Source: Smaragdicoccus niigatensis DSM 44881 = NBRC 103563
GTDB taxonomy: Bacteria > Actinomycetota > Actinomycetes > Mycobacteriales > Mycobacteriaceae
DNA: 64,000 nucleotides
NCBI RefSeq assembly: GCF_000380645.1
Contig: NZ_AQXZ01000013.1
Location: 124,001-188,000 of the forward strand
Reading direction: 5' to 3'
This document shows, one piece after another, positions 53,790 to 62,644 of this stretch. Each line of letters starts with the position of its first letter. Positions within the stretch are counted from its first letter, which is position 1. The notes below the pieces were generated by a model, which worked only from the letters and a program-made list of their open reading frames with translations, searched no databases and was not told the origin of the DNA. The position numbers and the translations under genes were made by a program.

Positions 53790-54965
53790 TCAAGCCTCCA
53801 CTACTCGATGCATCGCGAACAGTTTGACACCCAACGTAATGGCAAGCACGGCAGCGATCGCGAGCACGCTACCACCGAGTCCGATCCAGGCGGCCGTTGA
53901 GCCGGCGGCGAGCACCACCACGGCCGCGGCGATGACCAGCGGCGTGAAGCCGGTCGGCTCCCAGCCCGAGACGGCATGGAGCACCGCGAGAACGACCATG
54001 AACACGCAGGCGGACACGGCAATCGTCATGCTCGCGAGCAGTTCGGACGCGTGCCCGTGATGCGTGACGATGTCGACCGCAGCTCCGACTCCGGCACCGA
54101 GCGCGGCGACTGAACCGAACAAGAAATAGTGCCCGTAACCCCACGCAACCGCCGTCCTGAGGTCCTTCAGTTCGGGCTCGTCCCCCAGAAAGTAGAACCA
54201 CCACAGGGCAAAAACGATGACCAGGGCCCCGCCACCGATCGCGATCAACTCACCGCGAACCGTTTCCCCTTCGATCGCCTCGCGCACCGTCAACAGAGTG
54301 CTGAGCAACACCTCGCCGAGCACGATGATCGTGAACAGTCCATAGCGTTCGGCGATGTGGCCGGGATGCCACGTCGTCCCGGTTCCGGCAGCCTCCGCGT
54401 ACACCGGTCCCGCCAGTTCCGTGAGAATCAGGATCACAATCACAATGAGCGACAACGGCTTCGGGATGAACAACATCCCCACCCACGCGGCCTGGACCAC
54501 CACGATTCCGATGGCATAACGCATGGTCGTCGCGCGGCTTTCGGGATGCTGACGCGCCGCTCGCAGCCACTGCCCGATCATCGCCACGCGCATGATCACG
54601 TAGCCGAGGACGATCACTCCCAAATTGCCGTTGAACGCGGCCGGGACACCGCCGGCGAGTACGAGGACGCCACCCATCTGCAGCAACGTCAGCACCCGAT
54701 ACAGGACGTCGTCGGTGTCGTACGCGCTCGCGAACCAGGTGAAATTCATCCACGCCCACCAAATGGCGAAGAACGCGACGAAGAAGTACGGCAGCGCGCT
54801 CAGCAGATGGTTCTCGGCGATCGCATGGTGCAACTCGGCCGCAACCTGCGACACCGCGACGACCAGCGTCAGGTCGAAGAGCAACTCGAGCGGAGTGGAC
54901 GCGCGGTGCTGTTCGTCCGGGTCGCGGGCAGTCATCCGGCGGAGTAGGCCGGCACGCTCAGTCAT
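53790..54965 (-). CDS. Low temperature requirement protein A (LtrA)-like membrane protein
   Basis: The 391-residue polytopic protein has about 11 hydrophobic segments and the family start HRASTPLELLFDLTLVVAVS with YFFVAFFAIWWAWMNFTWF and the conserved HIAERYGLFTIIVLGE. LtrA is known from cold-growth mutants of Listeria; the biochemical role is not established. ATG 54965 is chosen over GTG 54971. It lies between the DivIVA-like gene and gpgS, where M. tuberculosis, as remembered, has no such gene, so it is likely an insertion in this lineage. Confidence 0.88.
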   Translation of the reverse strand: MTERAGLLRRMTARDPDEQHRASTPLELLFDLTLVVAVSQVAAELHHAIAENHLLSALPYFFVAFFAIWWAWMNFTWFASAYDTDDVLYRVLTLLQMGGVLVLAGGVPAAFNGNLGVIVLGYVIMRVAMIGQWLRAARQHPESRATTMRYAIGIVVVQAAWVGMLFIPKPLSLIVIVILILTELAGPVYAEAAGTGTTWHPGHIAERYGLFTIIVLGEVLLSTLLTVREAIEGETVRGELIAIGGGALVIVFALWWFYFLGDEPELKDLRTAVAWGYGHYFLFGSVAALGAGVGAAVDIVTHHGHASELLASMTIAVSACVFMVVLAVLHAVSGWEPTGFTPLVIAAAVVVLAAGSTAAWIGLGGSVLAIAAVLAITLGVKLFAMHRVVEA

Positions 54966-54992
54966 GACCACTATCTTGGCCGATTCGGATCT

Positions 54993-55895
54993 CTAGCTGT
55001 GGACGCTTTGCATCGGCGGACGGTCCAACAGCGAGACCTCGGTATGCCGGGGCGAAAACACCCCGTCGACGAGGGGGAACTGCGTGAGGGCCGCACCCGA
55101 GTCCGGAATTCCGCAGCGCCGCAACATGGCTCCGACGATCTGGCGGCTCATGACGCCGAGATCGGCGAGCGACCGGTTGCGGTGACTGCGCACCCCGAGG
55201 TTGACCTGCGCGATCGCGCCGAGGCCGAACTTCGTATAGGTGTCGAGCAGCAGCCCGATCTCGACGCCGTAGCCCGGCGCGAACGGCACCGATTCGAGCA
55301 GTTCCCGCGAACCCGCGTATTCGCCACCGAGCGGCTGGATGACATCGCACAGCTCCGGTCGAAGCGCCGCGAGCATCGGACGAGCGACCAATTCCGTGAC
55401 TCGGCCGCCGCCGTGGTGCTCGGTCTTTCCGTTCTGTTTCAGCGGTCGCTGGTAGTAGCCCTTGACGAGATGGATGCCGTCGACTGTCAGCAGGGGGCCC
55501 ACGAGATTGGGTACGAAAGCCGGGTCGGGGTTGATGAGGTCGGAGTCGACGAAGGCAATGAGATCACCGGTTGTCGCGGCGAGCGAACGCCACAGCACCT
55601 CCCCCTTGCCGGGCACCGGCGGCAGGTCGGGAACGGCTTCCTCGCGGGTCACGACGCGTGCGCCGGCTTTCCGCGCACGCTTCGCGGTGCGGTCGGTACA
55701 TCCGGAATCGAGCACGATCAGCTCATCGACGAGTGGGCCCAGCAGTGGCCGGATGCTCTTGACGACCGTCCCGACGGTCTTCTCCTCGTTCAACGCGGGC
55801 AGCACGACCGACAGCGTCCGGCCGCGCTTGGCTGCCACGAGTTCGTCGATGCTCCACTGTGGGCGATCCCACGTCGCGATGTCGCGCGCTGTCAT
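54993..55895 (-). CDS. gpgS: Glucosyl-3-phosphoglycerate synthase (GpgS)
   Basis: The 300-residue GT81 enzyme makes glucosyl-3-phosphoglycerate, the first step of methylglucose lipopolysaccharide synthesis. The GT-A fold starts with LSVVLPALNEEKTVGTVV (about 28-45), the metal-binding motif is VDSDL (about 120-124), and GYGVEIGLLLDT and HRNRSLADLG follow near 215-250. ATG 55895 has GGAGGTGAC upstream and fits the M. tuberculosis N-terminus (Rv1208) as remembered. It lies 35 bases downstream of folP2 on the same strand. Confidence 0.94.
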   Translation of the reverse strand: MTARDIATWDRPQWSIDELVAAKRGRTLSVVLPALNEEKTVGTVVKSIRPLLGPLVDELIVLDSGCTDRTAKRARKAGARVVTREEAVPDLPPVPGKGEVLWRSLAATTGDLIAFVDSDLINPDPAFVPNLVGPLLTVDGIHLVKGYYQRPLKQNGKTEHHGGGRVTELVARPMLAALRPELCDVIQPLGGEYAGSRELLESVPFAPGYGVEIGLLLDTYTKFGLGAIAQVNLGVRSHRNRSLADLGVMSRQIVGAMLRRCGIPDSGAALTQFPLVDGVFSPRHTEVSLLDRPPMQSVHS

Positions 55896-55930
55896 GTCAC
55901 CTCCGGCCTCCCCGCGGGTCCGGGAATCGA

Positions 55931-56791
55931 TCAGGCCAGACCGCGAACAGTGCTGGCAGGCCGTCGAATTCCCATGATAGCGGCGACCATGTCGACCACC
56001 CGCCGCGTCTCCCCGACCTCGTGAACGCGGAACATCCGGCACCCGGCGGCGGCCGCGAGAGCGGTGGCCGCGAGCGTTCCGTCGACGCGTTCGGTGAGGC
56101 CGACGCCGAGGGTCTCCCCGATGAAGTCCTTGTTGCTCAGTGCCATGAGGACCGGCCAACCGGTCGCGACGAGCTCGTCGCAGCGCCGGAGCAATTCGAG
56201 CCCGTGATGGGTGTTCTTTCCGAAATCGTGGGTCGGATCGATGAGGATCGCATCTCGTGGAACGCCGAGTTCGACCGCCCGCTGCGCCGCCGTCGTGGTC
56301 TCGGCAATGACATCGGCAACGACGTCGGTGTAGCGCACCCGGTGCGGCCGAGTGCGGGGCACCGCCCCACCCGTGTGCGAGCACACGATCCCTTTCCGCA
56401 GCTCAGCGGCCACTTCGACGAGTGCGGGGTCGGCGCCTGCCCAGGTGTCGTTGATGAGGTCCGCGCCTTCGGCGATCGCCGCGCGCGCGACGTCGCTCCG
56501 CCAGGTGTCAACGCTGATGAGGATGTCCGGATAGCGATCGCGGATCGCCGCGACGAAGGGCACGACCCGGCGGTTTTCTTCGATCGCGTCGACGACATCG
56601 CCCGGCCCGGCCTTGACGCCGCCGATGTCGATGACGTCCGCCCCCTCAGCGACCGCCCGATCGACACGGGCCAAGGCCGCTTCGTCGCTGAACGTCGCCC
56701 CCTGGTCGTAGAACGAGTCCGGGGTGCGGTTCACGATTGCCATCACCAGGGCCCGATCGACCGGAACGGGCTTGCCGCAGAACGTGTTCAC
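55931..56791 (-). CDS. folP2: Dihydropteroate synthase-like protein FolP2
   Basis: A 286-residue TIM-barrel protein with the DHPS start MAIVNRTPDSFYDQG, GADVIDIGGVKAG, and the late DPTHDFGKN and FRVHEV. From published work on M. tuberculosis (Rv1207), FolP2 lacks measurable dihydropteroate synthase activity, and its place beside gpgS suggests a link with methylglucose lipopolysaccharide. GTG 56791 overlaps the previous stop (GTGA) and is preferred; GTG 56800 would add 3 residues. It sits in a tightly packed minus-strand operon. Confidence 0.9.
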   Translation of the reverse strand: MNTFCGKPVPVDRALVMAIVNRTPDSFYDQGATFSDEAALARVDRAVAEGADVIDIGGVKAGPGDVVDAIEENRRVVPFVAAIRDRYPDILISVDTWRSDVARAAIAEGADLINDTWAGADPALVEVAAELRKGIVCSHTGGAVPRTRPHRVRYTDVVADVIAETTTAAQRAVELGVPRDAILIDPTHDFGKNTHHGLELLRRCDELVATGWPVLMALSNKDFIGETLGVGLTERVDGTLAATALAAAAGCRMFRVHEVGETRRVVDMVAAIMGIRRPASTVRGLA

Positions 56792-57366
56792 TTGACGCAC
56801 GCAGCCAGCGCGTCGTCGACTGTCCGCGTCACGGTCAGAAGGTCCAGTGCGTAATCGGAGACGAACCGAGTCGCCGAGAGTGTCTTGAGCCAGTCGAGCA
56901 GTCCGTCGTAGTGCCCGTGCGGATCGAGCAGAACGACCGGCTTGTCATGCATCTGGAGCAGCGCTCCGGTCCAGATTTCGAACATCTCCTCGAGAGTGCC
57001 CAGACCACCCGGCAGGATCACGAACGCGTCGGCACGGTCCTCCATGATCTGTTTGCGCTCGCGCATCGTCTCGGTGACGATGAGCTCGTCTGATTCGGTG
57101 TCCGCGAGTTCGCGGTGCACGAGCGAATGCGGGATGACTCCCACCGTTCGGCCACCAGCCTCACGGGCGGCGTGAACCAGCATCCCCATCATCGAGACGT
57201 TGCCGCCCCCGGACACCAATTGCCAACCGCGCCTTCCGATTCCCGCACCGATGCGGCGCGCGACGGCCAGGCTGTCGGGGTCGGTGGTGCCGCTGCTGCA
57301 GTAGACGCAGACGGACAGTGGACTTTGGTCGCTCCGCAGGCTCCGCTCCCGGGGATCCGACGTCAC
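56788..57366 (-). CDS. LOG-family nucleotide 5'-monophosphate phosphoribohydrolase (first paralogue)
   Basis: A 192-residue Rossmann protein with the lonely-guy/TIGR00730 pattern: VSGGGNVSMMGML near residue 52, HSLVHRELA and PGGLGTLEE (about 118-126), which binds the phosphate and is diagnostic. The family releases a free base from AMP-like nucleotides (cytokinin activation in plants) or acts on related nucleotides in bacteria. GTG 57366 overlaps the stop of the second LOG gene (GTGA). A paralogue lies directly upstream. Confidence 0.9.
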   Translation of the reverse strand: MTSDPRERSLRSDQSPLSVCVYCSSGTTDPDSLAVARRIGAGIGRRGWQLVSGGGNVSMMGMLVHAAREAGGRTVGVIPHSLVHRELADTESDELIVTETMRERKQIMEDRADAFVILPGGLGTLEEMFEIWTGALLQMHDKPVVLLDPHGHYDGLLDWLKTLSATRFVSDYALDLLTVTRTVDDALAACVK

Positions 57367-58154
57367 CACTTGTCCTCATGTCCGGTCACACCATCGTCGA
57401 TCTCGGGCTCCTGCCGGGAGCGCTCGATGACATCAATGACTTCCTGAACGCTGTCGGTGACGGTGATGAGTTCGACATCGGCCGGTGAGACCTTGCCGCC
57501 GTTGACCACCGACGTCCGGATCCACTCGACGAGTCCACCCCAGTATTCGGAGCCGAACAGCACGATCGGGAATCGCGTGATCTTCCGCGTCTGGACGAGC
57601 GTCAATGCTTCGAACATCTCGTCAAGCGTGCCGAATCCGCCGGGCATGCAGACGAACGCCTGCGAGTACTTGACGAACATCGTCTTGCGCGCGAAGAAGT
57701 ACCGGAAGTTGATACCGAGGTCGACCCACTCGTTGAGCCCCTGCTCGAACGGCAGCTCGATGCCGAGTCCGATCGAGAACCCACCAGCTTCGCTGGCTCC
57801 CCGGTTGGCGGCCTCCATGACGCCGGGGCCGCCGCCGGTGATGACCGCATAACCGGCGGCGGCGAGTGCGGCACTCAGTTGCCGGGCAGCCTCGTATTCG
57901 GGATGGTCTTCCGGGGTGCGGGCCGAGCCGAACACCGTCACCGCGCGCGGCACCTCCGCGAGCGCACCGAAACCTTCGACGAACTCACTCTGAATCCGCA
58001 GGACGCGCCACGGGTCGGTGTGCAACCAATCGGCCGAGCCACGCTGATCCAGCAGCCGTTGGTCGGTTGTCGACGACTCGATCTTGCGGTTGCGCCGCAG
58101 CATGATCGGACCGCGGTACTTGGGTTTGCTCGCCGACGTCCCATCAGAGGTCAT
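57363..58154 (-). CDS. LOG-family Rossmann protein (second, longer paralogue)
   Basis: A 263-residue LOG-type protein with a 45-residue basic N-terminal extension, VTVFGSART, VITGGGPGVMEAANRGA and PGGFGTLDE. It shares the fold of its neighbour but differs at the N-terminus, so it may be a different substrate class. ATG 58154 is the first reasonable start; the ATG at 58103 would remove the first 17 residues. The stop overlaps the next gene as GTGA. Both LOG genes are in the same operon as folP2 and gpgS. Confidence 0.88.
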   Translation of the reverse strand: MTSDGTSASKPKYRGPIMLRRNRKIESSTTDQRLLDQRGSADWLHTDPWRVLRIQSEFVEGFGALAEVPRAVTVFGSARTPEDHPEYEAARQLSAALAAAGYAVITGGGPGVMEAANRGASEAGGFSIGLGIELPFEQGLNEWVDLGINFRYFFARKTMFVKYSQAFVCMPGGFGTLDEMFEALTLVQTRKITRFPIVLFGSEYWGGLVEWIRTSVVNGGKVSPADVELITVTDSVQEVIDVIERSRQEPEIDDGVTGHEDKW

Positions 58155-58182
58155 GATGCACAGGCTAACGGCGCACTGGGCT

Positions 58183-58689
58183 CTACCGCCTGACGGTCGC
58201 TTCAAGCGTTGGTGAATTCCGCAGCGTCTGCAGGACGACGCAGTAGCGCTCGGTCAGTTTCAGTAGCGTCGCGATCTCGTCATCGGTCGCATCGGTGTCG
58301 AGGTCGAAGGTGAGGCGGATGTCCTGGAATCCGACGCGAGCGGTCTTGTCGACGCCGAGGGTGCCGCGGAAGTCGAGGTCACCGTCGGCCCGCAGGTGAG
58401 CGCTGCGCAGTTCGATACCCAACGACGTCGCCACCGCGCGCATTGTCACGCCCGCGCACGCTACGAGCGCCTGCAGCAGCATGTCCCCGGAGCACGCAAG
58501 GCTGCCGTCGCCGCCGGTCGCGGGGTGCAGGCCGGCCGCTACGATCGCTCGGCCGGTCTCCACGTTGCAGGCGATCGACAGGTCGTCGAGGTCGCCATCG
58601 GCATGCAGCGTGATGAGCGCCGACGTGGGCTCGGCCCGGTACTGCTCCTTGAGCGGGCTCTGCAGTGCTCGTAACTCGTCTGCCTGCAT
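58183..58689 (-). CDS. OsmC-family protein
   Basis: A 168-residue protein of the OsmC/Ohr fold, which reduces organic hydroperoxides or has redox roles. The central block SGDMLLQALVACAGVTM contains the usual redox Cys, and a second Cys is in RYCVVLQTL. The spacing fits YhfA-type OsmC proteins. ATG 58689 overlaps the dapE stop (TGATG); GTG 58692 is an alternative. It follows dapE and precedes the LOG genes, so a metabolic role in peroxide tolerance is possible but not shown. Confidence 0.88.
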   Translation of the reverse strand: MQADELRALQSPLKEQYRAEPTSALITLHADGDLDDLSIACNVETGRAIVAAGLHPATGGDGSLACSGDMLLQALVACAGVTMRAVATSLGIELRSAHLRADGDLDFRGTLGVDKTARVGFQDIRLTFDLDTDATDDEIATLLKLTERYCVVLQTLRNSPTLEATVRR

Positions 58690-59759
58690 CACTTCTCCAG
58701 GAATGCGCGGAGCACGGCGGTGACCTCGGTGATCTGGGTGGTTCGAACGTGTTCTTCACGCGTGTGCGCCAGGTTCGGATCGCCGGGCCCGAAGTTCACC
58801 GCCGGAATGCCCAGTGCGGCGAAGCGTGAGACGTCGGTCCAGCCGAACTTCGCCCGCACGACACCGCCCGCCGCCTGCACCAACGCGGCCGCCGCGGGAG
58901 CGTTGAGTCCTGGCAAAGCGCCCGGCGCCGAGTCGGTGATCGTCACCTCGACCGGAAGCCCGTCGAAGACCTCGCGAACGTGGTCGGCGGCCTGTTCCTG
59001 GCTACGGTCCGGCGCGAACCGGAAATTCACGTCGAGAGTGGCGACATCGGGAATGACGTTGCCGGCCACTCCCCCTTCGATGCGCACCGCAGACAGGCCC
59101 TCCCGGTATTCGCAGCCGTCGATGTCGACAACCCGGGCTGAATAGGCCGACAACCGCTCCAACGCCGCGCCGAGTTTGTGAATCGCGTTGTCGCCCAGCC
59201 ACGATCGAGCCGAGTGTGCGCGGCGGCCGGAGGCGCTGATCCGAGCGCGCATCGTCCCCTGGCAGCCGGCCTCGATGAGACCGTCGGTCGGCTCACCCAG
59301 AATCGCGAGATCCGCGTCGAGCCAGTCGCGGTGCTCACGTTCGATGCGACCGAGGCCGTTGAACTCCGCAGCGATTTCCTCGGCGTCGTACATGATGACG
59401 GTGAGGTCGTGCGCGAGGTTGTCGATCGATGCCGCCAAGTGGAGGAAAACCGCGTCGCCGGACTTCATATCGACAGTTCCGCAGCCGTGCATAATTCCCG
59501 CGGTCCGAGAACTGGGGACATTATTCGCAATCGGGACGGTGTCCAGATGCCCGGCCAGCATCACGCGGGTTGGGAGTCCCAGATTCGTCCGTGCCAGAAC
59601 GGCATTGCCGTTGCGGATGACTTCCAACCGTGGTGCCTGCGCGCGAATCGCCTGCTCAACTGCATCGGCAATTTGAGTTTCGTTGAGCGAAACACTGGGA
59701 ATGTCCACCAGCGCGGCAGTGAGATCAACCGGATCGCAAAGCAGGTCCAAAGTCGGCAT
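58689..59759 (-). CDS. dapE: Succinyl-diaminopimelate desuccinylase DapE
   Basis: The 356-residue M20 metallopeptidase removes succinate from N-succinyl-LL-2,6-diaminopimelate in the lysine/DAP branch. Metal ligands are visible in HLDTVP (H71), GTVDMKSGD (D97), the catalytic Glu in [10 protein letters not shown] (about 126-127) and the GEPTD segment, with the dimerisation domain between. The start MPTLDL at ATG 59759 is clear. It starts a minus-strand series that runs to gpgS and is divergent from the HhH gene. DapD, its pathway partner, follows 0.4 kb away. Confidence 0.94.
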   Translation of the reverse strand: MPTLDLLCDPVDLTAALVDIPSVSLNETQIADAVEQAIRAQAPRLEVIRNGNAVLARTNLGLPTRVMLAGHLDTVPIANNVPSSRTAGIMHGCGTVDMKSGDAVFLHLAASIDNLAHDLTVIMYDAEEIAAEFNGLGRIEREHRDWLDADLAILGEPTDGLIEAGCQGTMRARISASGRRAHSARSWLGDNAIHKLGAALERLSAYSARVVDIDGCEYREGLSAVRIEGGVAGNVIPDVATLDVNFRFAPDRSQEQAADHVREVFDGLPVEVTITDSAPGALPGLNAPAAAALVQAAGGVVRAKFGWTDVSRFAALGIPAVNFGPGDPNLAHTREEHVRTTQITEVTAVLRAFLEK

Positions 59760-59873
59760 TTAGTCAGGTTAATAGCCAGATTAATTTCCGGCTAACACGA
59801 CGACGAACTGCGGCGACCACCGGAAAAGTGAACATCGCACCTCAACGTAAGCCAACGGAAAGGCAGTAAGTCC

Positions 59874-60092
59874 ATGGGCGTCGCCAACGACCTCGCAGAC
59901 ATCAACGGCATCGGGCCGAAGTACGCCGAGATCCTGAAGGAAGTCGGTGTCGACTCGATCAAGGAACTCCAGCATCGCAAGGCGGACAACCTGCTCGAGA
60001 CGATCGAGACCAAGCACGGAAAGGTCGTCGCTCTCTCCGCCGAGAAGGTCCAGGACTGGATCGACCAGGCCAAGGCCGTCTACAACAAGTAG
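59874..60092 (+). CDS. Small helix-hairpin-helix protein between dapE and dapD
   Basis: A 72-residue protein with the helix-hairpin-helix signature DINGIGPKYAEILKEVGV followed by another helix SIKELQHRKADNLLETI. It resembles DUF4332-type HhH domains, which usually bind DNA or act as protein modules. ATG 59874 has AAGG further upstream (59858-59863). Its place between dapE and dapD may be incidental. No other domain is present, and I cannot assign a function. Confidence 0.82.
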   Translation: MGVANDLADINGIGPKYAEILKEVGVDSIKELQHRKADNLLETIETKHGKVVALSAEKVQDWIDQAKAVYNK

Positions 60093-60152
60093 CCCTGCTC
60101 GCGGGACGAGGTCATCGACAAAGGATGGCCTCATCCCAGTAGGCTTTCCTTC

Positions 60153-61106
60153 GTGAGTGCACAGGGAGCATCTGCCGTCGGAATCGCCAACATCACTGCC
60201 GAGGGGACCGTCCTCGACACGTGGTTCCCCGCGCCGGAACTCGGCGAGTTCACCGAGACCAGCACGCTGCTGCTGACCGGCGACAACATCCCCACCGAGT
60301 TGCAGCCGCTCGTCGGCCCGGACGCCGCCCGCGGCGTCGAGGTCATCGCGGTGCGGACGACGATCGCCGACCTCTCCGCACCTCCCATCAACGCGCACGA
60401 TGTGTACCTGCGGCTGCACCTTCTTTCGCACCGTCTTGTCGCGCCGCACGGCCTCAGCCTGGACGGTCAGTTCGGGCACCTCGCCAATGTCGTGTGGACC
60501 AACTTCGGACCCTGCCCGGTCGACGGCTTCGAGACCGCTCGCGCTCGCCTCAAGATCCGCGGTGGGGTGACTGTCTACGGCGTCGACAAGTTCCCCCGCA
60601 TGGTCGACTACGTCCTCCCGAGCGGCGTCCGCATCGCCGATGCCGATCGCGTCCGGCTCGGTGCGCACCTCGCTTCCGGCACGACCGTCATGCATGAGGG
60701 CTTCGTCAACTTCAACGCCGGCACGCTGGGCACGTCGATGGTTGAAGGCCGCATTTCCGCAGGTGTCGTCGTCGGCGACGGCTCGGACGTCGGCGGTGGC
60801 GCCTCGATCATGGGAACGCTTTCCGGCGGTGGCAAGGAAGTCATCAGCGTCGGTCAGCGCAGCCTTCTCGGCGCGAACTCCGGCGTCGGCATCTCGCTCG
60901 GTGACGACTGCGTCGTCGAGGCGGGCCTGTATGTCACCGGCGGCACCAAGGTGACGCTGCCGGACGGCTCCACGGTCAAGGCCAAGGAACTCAGCGGCAA
61001 GAACAACCTGCTGTTCCGCCGTAACTCGGTGTCGGGCGCGGTCGAGGTCGTCTCGAAGACCGGCACGGGCATCGAGCTCAACGCGGCGCTGCACGCGAAC
61101 GACTGA
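60153..61106 (+). CDS. dapD: Tetrahydrodipicolinate N-succinyltransferase DapD
   Basis: The 317-residue trimeric enzyme uses succinyl-CoA in the DAP/lysine pathway. The N-terminal helical domain is followed by a left-handed beta-helix of hexapeptide repeats: [39 protein letters not shown] and [12 protein letters not shown]. It matches the M. tuberculosis DapD (Rv1201c) almost end to end as remembered. GTG 60153 gives the same length. No strong Shine-Dalgarno is seen. It lies 60 bases after the HhH gene. Confidence 0.95.
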   Translation: MSAQGASAVGIANITAEGTVLDTWFPAPELGEFTETSTLLLTGDNIPTELQPLVGPDAARGVEVIAVRTTIADLSAPPINAHDVYLRLHLLSHRLVAPHGLSLDGQFGHLANVVWTNFGPCPVDGFETARARLKIRGGVTVYGVDKFPRMVDYVLPSGVRIADADRVRLGAHLASGTTVMHEGFVNFNAGTLGTSMVEGRISAGVVVGDGSDVGGGASIMGTLSGGGKEVISVGQRSLLGANSGVGISLGDDCVVEAGLYVTGGTKVTLPDGSTVKAKELSGKNNLLFRRNSVSGAVEVVSKTGTGIELNAALHAND

Positions 61107-61184
61107 TCCGTCGAGGTCTTTGAGTTATCCACAGGACGCGACGACATGCTTTCGCGGACTGCGAACGACTCGTAGCCTGATTGA

Positions 61185-61565
61185 GTGCCCGACGACGACA
61201 GCCTCGAACACAACATCCGCCGTGCCCGCGAAGATGCCGCGGCTGCACGAGTTCTCGCGGCCGGCGCCGACCGCGACGTTCACGATGTCCGGACCGAGTT
61301 TCGTGAATATCGCCGGCTGAACCAGCAGCTTCACAACGCAACCCGAGCGGACCTCGCCGACCTGCGTGAACGGGTTGCCGAGGGATTCGCCTCCGTCGAC
61401 GAGCGGTTCGCCTCGGTCGAAGCGCGGTGCACGGCGATCGATGGCGAGTTCGCCAAGATGAACCACGGCTTCGCCGAGATGCGCGCGAAACTCGACGCCA
61501 CGGCCGCCGGTCACCAGCAGATCGTCGGGCTACTCACGACAGTGATTGACCGACTCGAGTCCTGA
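61185..61565 (+). CDS. Coiled-coil protein of unknown function
   Basis: A 126-residue mostly helical protein. Heptad-like patterns are visible in AREDAAAARVLAAGAD and LADLRERVAEGFASVDERFA, which suggests a coiled coil, and several segments repeat as FASVDERFASVEAR and FAKMNHGFAEMRAK. It has no membrane helix or cysteine pair. GTG 61185 is the likely start. It resembles short coiled-coil proteins found in phages and plasmids (for example of the tail-fibre type), but nothing else here suggests a mobile element. I do not recognise the family. Confidence 0.65.
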   Translation: MPDDDSLEHNIRRAREDAAAARVLAAGADRDVHDVRTEFREYRRLNQQLHNATRADLADLRERVAEGFASVDERFASVEARCTAIDGEFAKMNHGFAEMRAKLDATAAGHQQIVGLLTTVIDRLES

Positions 61566-61583
61566 CCGACGGCCGATTAACGG

Positions 61584-62480
61584 CTACGGCACCAGCACGA
61601 TCTTTCCGACACCCGTTCCAGCTTCCCCCGCGGCCTGCGCTTGCGCCGCTTGGGCGAGCGGAAACTCCCGCGCCGGAAGCATTCTCATCTTGCCGGTCGC
61701 GACGAGGTCAGCGATCTCGCCGATGAGCTCGGCCGGGTTGGGCGAACCGGTTGTCGTGAAGATTCCGCCGACCTCCGCCGCCTTGGGGTCGACGAGGGAC
61801 ACGAGACGAATCGGGGCCGCGAGCAGCTCGAGCGACACATCCACCGCGCCATGACCAGCCGCGTCGAGTACGGCATCGACGTGGGGTGCCACCGCGCGAA
61901 CACGTTCCACGAGCCCGTCTCCGAAGGCGACTCCGATTCCGCCTCGGTCGGCGACGATCTGCTCGTCGCCGGGCGCCGATGTGCCCACGACGGTCACGCC
62001 CCGACTGGCCGCGAGCTGGACCGCGAAGCCGCCCACGTTTCCGGAACCACCGTGGACGAGGAGGGTTTCCCCCGCTTTGAGGTCGAGAAGCCCGAGAGCA
62101 CGCGTCGCGGCTTCACCCGGAATCGGGATCGCCACCGCATCCGCCCAGCTCAATCCCTCGGGCTTACGAGCGAGTTTCCAGCCGAGCGCGTACTCCGCGT
62201 ATCCGCCAGTCGAGGACCAGCCGAAGACCTCCTCGCCCACGGCGAACTCGGCATCGGGGCCCGCCGCCTCGACGACGCCGGCGATCTCCGAGCCCGGCGT
62301 CGAGGGGAACTTCGACGGCAGTCCCGGAATCGCGCCGGCACGGACCTTGAAGTCGAAGGGGTTGACACCGGCCGCACGCACGCGGACGAGGACTTCCTTG
62401 CCGCTGGGCTCGGGAGTGGGGACCTCGGTGAGCTCGAGAACGTCAGGGCCGCCATGTTCGTGGTAGGTGATTGCACGCAT
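61584..62480 (-). CDS. Zinc-free alcohol dehydrogenase/quinone oxidoreductase-like protein
   Basis: A 298-residue NADP-dependent MDR-family oxidoreductase. The N-terminal GroES-like part includes ELTEVPTPEPSGKEVLVRV and PGSEIAGVVE, and the cofactor motif is VHGGSGNVGGFAVQLAA (about 145-161). It lacks the catalytic zinc cysteines and histidine of ADHs, so it belongs to the quinone oxidoreductase/enoyl reductase branch. ATG 62480 is the start. It is divergent from the TetR-EthA pair with a 164-base gap. Confidence 0.9.
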   Translation of the reverse strand: MRAITYHEHGGPDVLELTEVPTPEPSGKEVLVRVRAAGVNPFDFKVRAGAIPGLPSKFPSTPGSEIAGVVEAAGPDAEFAVGEEVFGWSSTGGYAEYALGWKLARKPEGLSWADAVAIPIPGEAATRALGLLDLKAGETLLVHGGSGNVGGFAVQLAASRGVTVVGTSAPGDEQIVADRGGIGVAFGDGLVERVRAVAPHVDAVLDAAGHGAVDVSLELLAAPIRLVSLVDPKAAEVGGIFTTTGSPNPAELIGEIADLVATGKMRMLPAREFPLAQAAQAQAAGEAGTGVGKIVLVP

Positions 62481-62600
62481 GGTCTTGGTTTACCACCCGC
62501 TCGAACGCAGAGGATGTCGAGTCCGTGACGTCAGGCGAATCACACACCCGATGGGACGACTTGACCCAATCACGGTGAAATGCAAGTCTGATCTAGGTTC

Positions 62601-62621
62601 ATTCTGAACACGGTTCAGAAT
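62601..62621. promoter_or_regulatory. TetR-type operator upstream of the EthA-like pair
   Basis: A perfect 9-bp inverted repeat with 3-base spacer, ATTCTGAAC-ACG-GTTCAGAAT, lies 23 bases before the TetR ATG. It is in the 164-base gap shared with the divergent quinone reductase-like gene. The repeat probably binds the adjacent TetR protein. Confidence 0.72.
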
Positions 62622-62644
62622 CAGATGTTCGTTCCGGAGGGTCA

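Noticed and set aside
59781-61094. Minus-strand open frame of 437 codons opposite dapD
   Set aside because: DapD is unambiguous on the plus strand, and the reverse frame is composed of antisense-type residues without motif.
61125-61133. TTATCCACA, a perfect DnaA-box sequence downstream of dapD
   Set aside because: A single copy without AT-rich region, dnaA, dnaN or other origin features; one 9-mer match is expected by chance.
61185-61565. Phage-type coiled-coil protein as a hint of a prophage
   Set aside because: No other phage, integrase or attachment feature is present nearby, so the gene alone does not support it.
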